Below are positions 15,193-20,736 of a stretch of 20,736 bases of DNA, in pieces (within the stretch, counting starts at the first letter, position 1; every line of letters begins with the position of its first letter). A model generated the notes under the pieces. That model had not been told where the DNA came from, did not search any database, and worked only from the letters and a program-made list of their open reading frames with translations. The stretch spans positions 1 to 20,736 of the forward strand of contig CAOKUH010000008.1 of the NCBI GenBank assembly GCA_948472605.1. Direction: 5' to 3'. Position numbers and translations under genes: made by a program. The DNA is from an uncultured Mycoplasmatota bacterium. Lineage in GTDB: Bacteria; Bacillota_I; Bacilli_A; RF39; UBA660.

Positions 15193-15222
15193 TTTTAAAA
15201 AACAACCATATGGCTGTTTTAA
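15193..15222 (-). terminator. Terminator after the LysM amidase
   Basis: Read leftward, AAAACAGCCAT pairs with ATGGTTGTTTT (one G-U pair), followed by more T residues. It overlaps the stop codon of the amidase fragment. Confidence 0.65.
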
Positions 15223-16154
15223 GGAATTAAGAGTTGTTGTCCTATAGATAGAGAGCTAGAAGATAAATTATTTAGATTTTGGATAGCTGTTACAGTTGTT
15301 CCATAATCTCTTGCTATGCTATATAAAGTATCACCTTTTTTTACAATATAAGTTTGATAACTTGGACTATTACTTGGAATTAGTAATTTTTGATTTACGC
15401 TTAATAAATTGCTAGATAGATTATTTAGTCTTTTTATTTCATCAACAGTCGTTCCAAACATTCCAGCAATTTTATATAAGCTATCTCCAGGTTTAACGAC
15501 ATAGTACTCTCCTGCAGAAGTAGATGGATTGGTTACTTTTAATACTTGACCAACAGAAAGTGCGTTAGATGATAAATTATTTATTTTTTTCAATTCATCA
15601 ACAGTTAATCCAAATTTATTAGCAATTGCGTATAAAGAATCGCCACTTTTTACAACATAAGTTCCTTCATCACTCGGAGTTGTTTCTTTCAATTTCAATA
15701 CTTGACCTATTGATAAAGAATTTGTAGTTAAATTATTTAGTCTTTTTAATTCTTCAACAGATAATCCATTATTTTTAGCAATACTCCATAATGTATCACC
15801 ACTTTTTACAACATAAGTATTTTCTTGAGTTACAGGTGTATATGGAACTCCTATGTATTCAGCTAAAGATTTAACAACTGCTTCCGCTAAACCTTCCCAA
15901 TTATTTTTTAATTGATTGACATCATCCCCAGTACTATCTGCAAAACCATATTCTACAATTATTGATTCATTATTAGGAGTATTTCTCAAAATATAATAAT
16001 AATCTAAGTCTGGATTACTAGGCAACCTTCTTTGATAATATTTTCGTACATTTTGACCTGCTTTAGTAAAATTATCACTAATAATACTTGACAATCTATC
16101 ACTATTACGAAGAGAATAAATTACTTCAGCACCATCGCCACCTGATGGGTTTAT
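15219..16154 (-). pseudogene. N-acetylmuramoyl-L-alanine amidase with four LysM repeats, 5' end lost to insertion
   Basis: The longest ATG-started frame begins at 16094, but coding similarity continues upstream to an in-frame TAA at 16155-16157: INPSGGDGAEVIYSLRN directly precedes that ATG codon. This is the middle of an Amidase_3 zinc amidase (the usual HxN-x-GG-DGAE segment). The catalytic Glu lies in IIVEYGFADSTGDD. After the domain come four LysM repeats (about 93-136, 145-187, 198-240 and 248-291 counted from 16094), which bind peptidoglycan. The first 90 or so residues, with the first zinc ligands and any signal peptide, are missing; upstream is DNA of a serine-recombinase element. The fragment therefore should have no amidase activity, although a LysM-containing product from an internal start is possible. 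The original gene probably remodelled the cell wall. Confidence 0.85.
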
Positions 16155-16157
16155 TTA
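16143..16157. other. Likely insertion junction of the right-hand mobile element
   Basis: Amidase coding similarity stops here, a stop codon follows at once, and foreign genes with a large serine recombinase start beyond it. The exact crossover base cannot be fixed because the other end is outside the window; it may lie in the GGTGGCGATGG target segment just to the left. Confidence 0.65.
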
Positions 16158-16181
16158 TCATTAGTAATATATTTTATCTTT

Positions 16182-16224
16182 TTACTTTTGTTCCACAATT
16201 CTTTATTTTGTTGTACAAAAGTAA
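16182..16224. repeat. Imperfect dyad next to the insertion junction
   Basis: TTACTTTTGTTCCACAA (16182-16198) and TTGTTGTACAAAAGTAA (16208-16224) are 17-bp inverted repeats with two mismatches around a 9-bp centre. There is no T-run at the leftward exit, so it is a poor terminator for the DUF4238 gene ending at 16227. It may be a recombinase or accessory-protein site near the element end. Confidence 0.55.
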
Positions 16225-16226
16225 TT

Positions 16227-17111
16227 TTATTTTATTATATATTTTTCTAAAAGTTCTTTTTTATGAGAATATATTTGATTATACGATAATTTAGCAATCA
16301 AATCATTCCATTTTATAGCTTCGTCATCATCAATTGTTATAACATTTTTATCTAGATATTTTTCTTGTTTTGAAACCATTAGTGCTAATGATGGTGAAAT
16401 AGGATAGTATAATTCGAATTCAGTTGGTATACCATCAAAATCACTGTGAAAATTTATTACAGGTTGATCTGAAGTTATAAAATTACAATTTTCATTTTTT
16501 AACAAACAGACTTGATATTTTTCTTGAAATAGTGATAAACCTATTTTAAATGCAATACTATGGCGAATTAAAAACCATATATTATTTCCTCTTATATCAG
16601 GATCATTTAATTCTAAACACATTTTATTCGTGTTCTCTTTAATTTTTTTTGTTCGACAATATTGTTCTGTAATTGCATGAAAAAATTGCATAGAATTAAT
16701 TTCATTTTCTAAAAAAGAAAAGTCTTCTTTATATAATAGATTTAATGTTTGTTTTAATCTATCTTCTACCATGCAATTAAAGTACTTTTCTTCGCTTTGT
16801 CTTGCAAACTCAATTATTTCATTTTTTGTTGTGCTATTTGAAATATTATAAGCTTCTTTTAGTTCCCTGTTGAGTTTTTCATATATATGCATTAAACTAT
16901 CACAAGAATTTTTTGCAAAATATTTCCCCATTTCAATTTCTTTATCAGTACATAGTTTGAATTCATAAAAATAATTTTCTTTCCCTATATTCATAATGTT
17001 TGTTAAAAATATTTTTTTATTATTACTTAAACAGTAAATCTTTTTTTGTTGAGTCCATGGTTTTAAATATTTTCTATAAACATAATGTGGTTGTTTTGTA
17101 ATATTTGACAT
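16227..17111 (-). CDS. DUF4238 family protein
   Basis: A 294-residue soluble protein with the DUF4238 hallmarks: the N-terminal HYVYRKYLKPWT (residues 9-20, compare the family's QHYVPRFYLKNF), then IGKENYFYE, and near the C-terminus FITSDQPVINF (211-221) and YYPISPSLALMVS (236-248). DUF4238 is common in accessory regions and often linked to mobile DNA and defence loci, but its biochemical activity is not established. AGGTGA precedes the ATG at about 7 nt. It lies 27 bp downstream of the serine recombinase in the same direction and is probably cotranscribed, as cargo at the left end of the element. Confidence 0.8.
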   Translation of the reverse strand: MSNITKQPHYVYRKYLKPWTQQKKIYCLSNNKKIFLTNIMNIGKENYFYEFKLCTDKEIEMGKYFAKNSCDSLMHIYEKLNRELKEAYNISNSTTKNEIIEFARQSEEKYFNCMVEDRLKQTLNLLYKEDFSFLENEINSMQFFHAITEQYCRTKKIKENTNKMCLELNDPDIRGNNIWFLIRHSIAFKIGLSLFQEKYQVCLLKNENCNFITSDQPVINFHSDFDGIPTEFELYYPISPSLALMVSKQEKYLDKNVITIDDDEAIKWNDLIAKLSYNQIYSHKKELLEKYIIK

Positions 17112-17138
17112 TAAATAATCACCTATAAATATTATACA

Positions 17139-18794
17139 TTATTCTTTGCCTTTTCTACCATAAGGATTTCTTGCTAAATTTCTATTTTCATATTTAAAAG
17201 TAACTTCTTGTACTACATCATATTTATATTTAATAGTGATATTTCTATCTTTATCAATCACTATCTTGTCTATAAGAATATTCATCAATTCTTTTTTAGG
17301 TTTGTTTAAATCTAATAGCTTTTTTATCTTTTTTGTATAATTTGGTAAAATACTACTTTTATTTTTAATTTTATATTTTTTTACTTGCTCATTTTCAATA
17401 ATTTCATTTATCTGTTTTAATTTACTTTCTGATTCACTAGCTAATACTTTATAAGTATCTACCGAAATTATTTCATCACACCTATCATTATACAAAGTTG
17501 CTAATCTATTAGTGATTTTATCTTTTTCAATTTGTAATTCCTTGATAACTTTATCTATATCAGTTGTTTCTTTATAAATATTTTTAACAACTTCATTATT
17601 TAATTCATTTACATCTAGTTCTTTAATTAATTTAGATACTGATTTATTAATTTGTTCTAAAATTTGTTCTTCTAAATAATTATACGGATAAAAATGTGAA
17701 TAGCATCTTCCTCTTATAGGATCTCTAGAATATCTATTACAATTAACTGACCAATAATCTAATTTTTTCCTATAAAGTACAGTTAATCTGTTTTGACATT
17801 CTTTACAAAATAGTTTTCCTTCCAATAATCTTTTTTCTCTGTTTGTCTTAACTTCATAATTTCTAGTATTTCTTTTTCTTAAAGTATTAACATAATTAAA
17901 AGTATCCCTGTCTATCAGTGCTTCATGTGTGTTTTCAACTATTATCCATAACTTTTCATCTAAAGTTATTTTCTTTTTAGATTTATAATTAACTTTTGTT
18001 TGAGTATGTTGAACTAAATCACCAGTATAAATTCTATTGCAAAGAATCTTTTTAACTGTAGAAATATTCCAATTATCTCTATCAATTAGTCTTGATGAAT
18101 AGTTAGTCTTTTTATAGCCACTTGGAGTTGGAACTTTCTCTTTATTAAGTCTATTTGCTATTTCTGTAGGTCCAATTCCATCTGCTCTCCATTTAAAAAT
18201 ATTTTTAACAATAGATGCAGTTTCTGGGTTAGGTATTAAATGACCTTTATCTTCTGGATCTCTCATATAACCAAAGCAAGGTAAGCTCCCAACAAATTTT
18301 CCATTTTTTCTTTTTTCATTTAGTACATTTCTAATCTTAACAGAGTTTTGCTTGCTATAATAATCGTTACAAGCAATTATAAATGTTGATGAATCATTAC
18401 TAGCTTGATTTTTAAAACTATCATAGGATTCTAATATAGAAATAAATCTTATATTATTTTCTGGAAAAAATGTTTCAATATAATAGCCAGTCATAACATG
18501 ATCTCTACCTAATCTAGATAAATCCTTAACTATGACACAGTTAATTTTTTTATTATTTATATCTTCTAACATTTTTTGAAATCCAGGTCTTTCAAAATCA
18601 GTGCCAGAATATCCATCATCGACATACTCTTTAACTAAATTAAAATTATTATTTTTAACATAACCTCTTAATAATTCTTTTTGATTAATTACACTTTCAC
18701 TATCAGATTCATATTTTTTATCTTTATCTTCTTGAGATAATCTTATGTAGATTCCTACATTGAAATCTACACCAGTTAAGTAAGTATTATACAT
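17139..18794 (-). CDS. Large serine recombinase (integrase) of a mobile element
   Basis: A 551-residue protein with the full large serine recombinase layout. The resolvase-type catalytic domain (about 12-155) has GIYIRLSQED with the nucleophilic Ser20, GYSGTDFERPGFQKML and DLSRLGRDH (91-99). The recombinase domain (about 170-290) has GYMRDP, GIGPTEIANRLN and a DNA-binding segment. A zinc ribbon carries CKEC (330-333) and two more Cys (352, 364), and a long coiled coil (about 375-470) follows, of the kind that controls direction of recombination. Such enzymes integrate elements into short attB sites and excise them with a directionality factor. AAGGAGG lies 4-5 nt before the ATG. Its position beside a disrupted amidase gene makes it the likely agent of that insertion. 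All key residues are intact. Confidence 0.96.
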   Translation of the reverse strand: MYNTYLTGVDFNVGIYIRLSQEDKDKKYESDSESVINQKELLRGYVKNNNFNLVKEYVDDGYSGTDFERPGFQKMLEDINNKKINCVIVKDLSRLGRDHVMTGYYIETFFPENNIRFISILESYDSFKNQASNDSSTFIIACNDYYSKQNSVKIRNVLNEKRKNGKFVGSLPCFGYMRDPEDKGHLIPNPETASIVKNIFKWRADGIGPTEIANRLNKEKVPTPSGYKKTNYSSRLIDRDNWNISTVKKILCNRIYTGDLVQHTQTKVNYKSKKKITLDEKLWIIVENTHEALIDRDTFNYVNTLRKRNTRNYEVKTNREKRLLEGKLFCKECQNRLTVLYRKKLDYWSVNCNRYSRDPIRGRCYSHFYPYNYLEEQILEQINKSVSKLIKELDVNELNNEVVKNIYKETTDIDKVIKELQIEKDKITNRLATLYNDRCDEIISVDTYKVLASESESKLKQINEIIENEQVKKYKIKNKSSILPNYTKKIKKLLDLNKPKKELMNILIDKIVIDKDRNITIKYKYDVVQEVTFKYENRNLARNPYGRKGKE

Positions 18795-18872
18795 TTATCC
18801 TCCTTTTCTTCTTACTTAATTGGGTATTAAGACTCATCCATGATAGCATCATCTTATTAGATATGCAAATCA

Positions 18873-18974
18873 TCAATTAGATGAATCTCCTTTTTCTTCT
18901 TTTATTATCTCTTCAATTAGATATTTTAAAATAAGATCTTTAAATGTAGTGTTAGTCAAATAGGCATCCTCCAT
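18873..18974 (-). CDS. Tiny ORF (33 codons) upstream of the recombinase
   Basis: The frame runs ATG-TGA with AGGTGG 7 nt upstream of the ATG. The product starts MEDAYLTNTTFKDLILKY and is acidic and helical, ending KEEKGDSSN. The strong ribosome binding site, and the position 78 bp before the recombinase start in an otherwise empty 377-bp gap, support translation. Small acidic proteins next to serine recombinases can be directionality factors, but nothing in the sequence proves that here. Confidence 0.45.
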   Translation of the reverse strand: MEDAYLTNTTFKDLILKYLIEEIIKEEKGDSSN

Positions 18975-19035
18975 TATTAAACCACCTATTTAAATTTATG
19001 TTTAAATTATTTATTATTGATATTTTTTCGTACAT
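18952..19035 (-). CDS. Tiny ORF (27 codons) overlapping the next small ORF
   Basis: ATG 19035 has AAGGGAG 8 nt upstream; the frame (MYEKISIINNLNINLNRWF...) ends 23 bp inside the following 33-codon ORF, in another frame. This arrangement would suit translational coupling or a leader peptide. Length is too small to exclude chance. Confidence 0.3.
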   Translation of the reverse strand: MYEKISIINNLNINLNRWFNNGGCLFD

Positions 19036-19153
19036 ATATCAAACTCCCTTCTAGTTAATTATTTAAATTAATTTATTATATTTAATTTATAATATTAGTA
19101 TTTTTATATTCTATTTATTATATTATTATAGTTAAATATATCTTTTGAAAACG

Positions 19154-19205
19154 AAAAATACATCCATTTAATTAGTCTTTATAATCTAGACTTATGGATG
19201 CATTT
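19154..19205 (-). terminator. Terminator of the RHH/winged-helix operon
   Basis: AAATACATCCAT (19156-19167) and ATGGATGCATTT (19194-19205) pair with one G-U; an inner AGTCT/AGACT stem lies between. Leftward, a T-run follows. The right arm is formed by the last codons of the upstream gene. Confidence 0.65.
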
Positions 19206-19471
19206 ATTTCATTAACTATAAATATTTTTCTTATGAATTTATGTTTAAATTCCATTTTAATATAATTATTATCAGACAGTTCTTTTAATAATCTAGTAAT
19301 AGCCCTAGTTCCTACATTTAACTTATCAGCTAAATAACTATTATTAGCATAACAATATCCTTCTTGATAAGTTAATAATACTAATAAACCATATAATAAT
19401 TTAGCACTAGAGCTTACATTAGTATCCGATAATAATACAATTGGTATTTTTATATAATTATCATAATTCAA
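19172..19471 (-). CDS. Winged-helix protein resembling the N-domain of RepA-type replication initiators
   Basis: A 99-residue protein. Residues 1-80 read as a winged helix-turn-helix: IKIPIVLLSDTNVSSSAKLLYGLLVLLTYQEG, then CYANNSYLADKLNVGTRAITRLLKELSDNNYI, a pattern seen in RepA_N/DnaD-like initiators and HTH_36 proteins of mobile elements. It is much shorter than a complete initiator, so it is either a small regulator or a one-domain replication protein. The start is a TTG with GAGGTGG about 7 nt upstream; that site overlaps the stop of the preceding RHH gene, so the two are coupled. Its neighbourhood (iteron-like repeats, structured leader) supports a replication or control role, which is inference. 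Confidence 0.65.
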   Translation of the reverse strand: MNYDNYIKIPIVLLSDTNVSSSAKLLYGLLVLLTYQEGYCYANNSYLADKLNVGTRAITRLLKELSDNNYIKMEFKHKFIRKIFIVNEINASISLDYKD

Positions 19472-19482
19472 ATAACCACCTC

Positions 19483-19641
19483 CTAATCATTATCTTTGTA
19501 ATTATGATTTTTTAACATTTCAATATAACCTATTTCTAATAATTCTTTCATCATTTTAGAAATAGATAAGTTATAAAATTTAGCCATCAATTTTATTCTA
19601 TCAAATAATTCAAATGGCAAATATAATTTAAATATTCTCAA
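19483..19641 (-). CDS. Small RHH-type protein (TTG start)
   Basis: A 52-residue product. The frame opens with TTG behind AAGGAGTG and reads FKLYLPFELFDRIKLMAKF, then NLSISKMMKELLEIGYIEML: a short strand, a helix and a second helix, as in CopG/Arc-like ribbon-helix-helix repressors. Its stop overlaps the ribosome binding site of the winged-helix gene 12 bp further on. It is the first gene after a structured leader with a 15-codon ORF. CopG-like proteins repress replication-initiator operons in plasmids, and the layout here is similar; that role is inferred. Confidence 0.6.
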   Translation of the reverse strand: MRIFKLYLPFELFDRIKLMAKFYNLSISKMMKELLEIGYIEMLKNHNYKDND

Positions 19642-19658
19642 AAATATCACTCCTTCCT

Positions 19659-19677
19659 AATAGGATGATTTCCTATT
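19659..19677 (-). promoter_or_regulatory. Hairpin directly upstream of the RHH ribosome binding site
   Basis: AATAGGA (19659-19665) and TCCTATT (19671-19677) form a 7-bp stem with a 5-nt loop. Read leftward it ends right before the AGGAAGGAG site. The same AGGA/TCCT core can also pair with the site itself, so it could influence initiation. Confidence 0.45.
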
Positions 19678-19712
19678 AAATATTTTAATTTCTAAAAAAG
19701 CAGGATAAGAAG

Positions 19713-19767
19713 ATAGCACCATAAACTTAAAAAGTCCTTATTATATAAGGATATTTAATGGTGCTAT
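19713..19767 (-). terminator. Attenuator-like hairpin in the leader
   Basis: The inner stem TCCTTAT/ATAAGGA (19735-19741 and 19745-19751) with a 3-nt loop is followed leftward by CTTTTT, an intrinsic terminator. It is enclosed by a perfect 10-bp outer repeat, ATAGCACCAT (19713-19722) and ATGGTGCTAT (19758-19767). The hairpin lies between the leader ORF and the RHH gene, so it could halt transcription before the operon. Confidence 0.6.
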
Positions 19768-19772
19768 TCTTA

Positions 19773-19821
19773 TTTCGTACTTACGAAATTCATCCTACTT
19801 CGTAGGTTAATATATAGGATG
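19773..19821. repeat. Inverted repeats in the leader (TTTCGT and CATCCTA families)
   Basis: TTTCGT/ACGAAA (19773-19778 and 19783-19788), CATCCTA/TAGGATG (19791-19797 and 19815-19821) and, inside the latter, CCTAC/GTAGG (19794-19798 and 19802-19806). They are alternatives to one another and to the CATCCTAT/ATAGGATG pair at 19870-19907. Confidence 0.6.
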
Positions 19822-19868
19822 TTACTATATTTAACCCTTTATTTATAATAGATATTAATTTGTTATTA

Positions 19869-19916
19869 TCATCCTATTTTAATAAAATCAATAATTTTTA
19901 TAGGATGACTAGCCAT
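19869..19916 (-). CDS. Leader peptide ORF (15 residues)
   Basis: The frame encodes MASHPIKIIDFIKIG and ends in TGA. It has one of the strongest ribosome binding sites in the window, AAAGGAGGTGA, 5 nt before ATG. The codons at both ends of the ORF form an inverted repeat (CATCCTAT, 19870-19877, and ATAGGATG, 19900-19907), so a translating ribosome would melt that hairpin. This is the structure expected of a leader peptide controlling downstream hairpins. Confidence 0.55.
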   Translation of the reverse strand: MASHPIKIIDFIKIG

Positions 19917-19932
19917 AAGTATCACCTCCTTT

Positions 19933-19981
19933 AAAACAGCAAAAAAGAAGACCTAAGTCTTCCCACAAATATTGCTATTTT
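19933..19981 (-). terminator. Terminator hairpin in front of the leader ORF
   Basis: GAAGAC/GTCTTC (19947-19952 and 19957-19962) with a 4-nt loop is followed leftward by a 6-T run. It is enclosed by a second stem, AAAACAGCA/TGCTATTTT (one G-U pair, 19933-19941 and 19973-19981). It lies just downstream of a promoter, so it could end a very short transcript. Confidence 0.65.
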
Positions 19982-19986
19982 ACTAT

Positions 19987-20015
19987 ATTATATTCTATTG
20001 ACATCAACAAAACAA
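19987..20015 (-). promoter_or_regulatory. Promoter of the leader/RHH operon
   Basis: Read leftward: TTGTTT (20010-20015), a 17-bp spacer and TATAAT (19987-19992). The -35 overlaps the first repeat of the iteron-like array, so a protein bound to the array could compete with RNA polymerase. Confidence 0.6.
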
Positions 20016-20240
20016 TAAACTAAATAATAAATCAAAAAGTAAACTATTTAGTACACTAATTAGTAAACAAAATAGTGTATATTTCTTTGCATAATGTTTC
20101 AAGTTTACTATATTTTAACACTTGACTGTATTTAGTCAATAAACTAAATTGTATTTTTTTAGTAGTCGAATAGTAAACTAAATCGTATTCAAATCGTACG
20201 CGAAAAGTACACTAAATCGTATTTAAATAGTAAACAAGAT
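20014..20240. repeat. Iteron-like array, consensus AGTAAACTAAAT
   Basis: Eight direct copies of a 12-bp unit start at 20014, 20038, 20050, 20062, 20138, 20172, 20206 and 20229, and one inverted copy lies near 20101-20112. Three copies (20038-20073) are exactly tandem; those at 20138, 20172 and 20206 are 34 bp apart. Several copies are followed by a shared TCGTATT extension. Spacings close to 12, 23-24 and 34 bp put the units on roughly the same helix face, as for protein-binding iterons of plasmid origins. Confidence 0.7.
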
Positions 20241-20252
20241 TATTCTATATTG

Positions 20253-20736
20253 CTATACAAACATATTTTGCATTAAACCTTTTTTTAATTGAAATAATTT
20301 TTTTAGTTTATCTTCTTCATAAGTTATTTTTCTTGATAAGTCATAAAATATAGAATCTATTAACTTCATCCTTGGTCTATTATGAATTTTAACTGTTTCC
20401 GTCGAGTAGTCCTTAAAATATATATGTGGTATACCAGAACCAACAATATATTTAGAAAAATTAATATTTTCAATTAATTCATTAAAATAATATATTGGAA
20501 TTTTATTAGGAATAATTGCGCTCATTGTTGCTATAATAGAACTATTACCATCACAAATAATAGTTTTACCTACACTTGCTCCATCCTTAACAATAGCGAT
20601 GTAATTATCACTAAATTGAAAAGTACTAATTTTTTTTATTTCTCCTGTTGCACCATAAATTGGGAACTTTCCATTATCGAATTCTATATCTAATAGATTG
20701 ATATTAGAAGCTTTACAACAACATAAATTATTTAAT
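20253..20736 (-). CDS. hsdS: Type I restriction-modification specificity subunit HsdS, C-terminal part
   Basis: The frame is open from the right edge of the window to the stop at 20253, so the gene is cut by the window and about 160 residues are seen. A start at 20525 would be an internal Met. The visible part is one target recognition domain: FDNGKFPIYGATGEI, then YIAIVKDGASVGKTII and the conserved GSGIPHIYFKDYSTETV, followed by a helical C-terminus EEDKLKKLFQLKKGLMQNMFV, which is the standard ending of HsdS. HsdS picks the DNA sequence recognised by the HsdM/HsdR complex. The partner genes are not in the window. It is transcribed toward the iteron array and probably belongs to the cargo of the mobile element. 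Confidence 0.9.
   Translation of the reverse strand, partial: LNNLCCCKASNINLLDIEFDNGKFPIYGATGEIKKISTFQFSDNYIAIVKDGASVGKTIICDGNSSIIATMSAIIPNKIPIYYFNELIENINFSKYIVGSGIPHIYFKDYSTETVKIHNRPRMKLIDSIFYDLSRKITYEEDKLKKLFQLKKGLMQNMFV

Noticed and set aside
16088..16294. 68-codon plus-strand ORF across the insertion junction
   Set aside because: It overlaps the antisense of the amidase and of the DUF4238 end, has no ribosome binding site and is a product of A+T-rich sequence.
20014..20240. CRISPR array
   Set aside because: The repeat unit is only about 12 bp and degenerate, spacers have unequal lengths (0 to over 60 bp), one copy is inverted and no cas gene is near.
1..20736. Mycoplasma-type code with UGA as Trp
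   Set aside because: Genes end at UGA as expected, Trp is encoded by UGG, and the tRNA-Trp has anticodon CCA; family lengths are all normal with the standard code.

Overview
The window is very A+T-rich with clear Shine-Dalgarno sites, short-loop intrinsic terminators, the standard genetic code (UGG for Trp, UGA as stop, tRNA-Trp with anticodon CCA) and a chromosomal parA-parB-mscS-DUF951-ychF order. This points to a walled, low-GC Bacillota/Bacilli-like bacterium (Erysipelotrichia or RF39-type would fit) close to its chromosome origin. LysM amidase and SleB-type hydrolase genes argue for a peptidoglycan wall. The species cannot be named from the sequence.

Layout. (1) 1-7287 is an accessory block on the 3' side of a tRNA-Trp gene. 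It holds a three-gene operon of zinc-ribbon membrane proteins whose last member is fused to a parvulin foldase domain, a divergent ribbon-helix-helix regulator, three unrecognised small genes separated by intergenic stretches rich in inverted repeats, a protein with a possible HUH (HLH) motif, a self-inhibited (class III-like) Fic AMP-transferase and one more hypothetical gene. (2) 7288-15028 is core chromosome: tRNA-Trp, a SleB/CwlJ-type hydrolase, mscL, a Bax-inhibitor-1 protein, and a tightly packed leftward operon parA-parB-mscS-DUF951-abgT-ychF, with an unknown gene upstream of parA. (3) 15219 to about 16154 is the C-terminal part of an N-acetylmuramoyl-L-alanine amidase with four LysM repeats; its N-terminal half is missing. 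(4) From about 16155 to the right edge lies foreign DNA: a DUF4238 gene, a large serine recombinase, two tiny overlapping ORFs, an operon of a small RHH protein and a replication-initiator-like winged-helix protein (both with TTG starts), a structured leader with a 15-codon ORF, an iteron-like repeat array, and the 3' end of a type I restriction specificity gene (hsdS) running off the window.

Reading the parts together, the right side looks like an integrated mobile element that entered the amidase gene by serine recombination, carries restriction-modification cargo, and has a control region (iterons, promoter, terminator hairpin, leader ORF, nested hairpins, RHH and winged-helix genes) resembling plasmid copy control. 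The element continues beyond the right edge, so its far end and the lost amidase half are not visible. The least explained signals are this control region, the zinc-ribbon/parvulin fusion, and the hairpin-rich stretches of the left accessory block.
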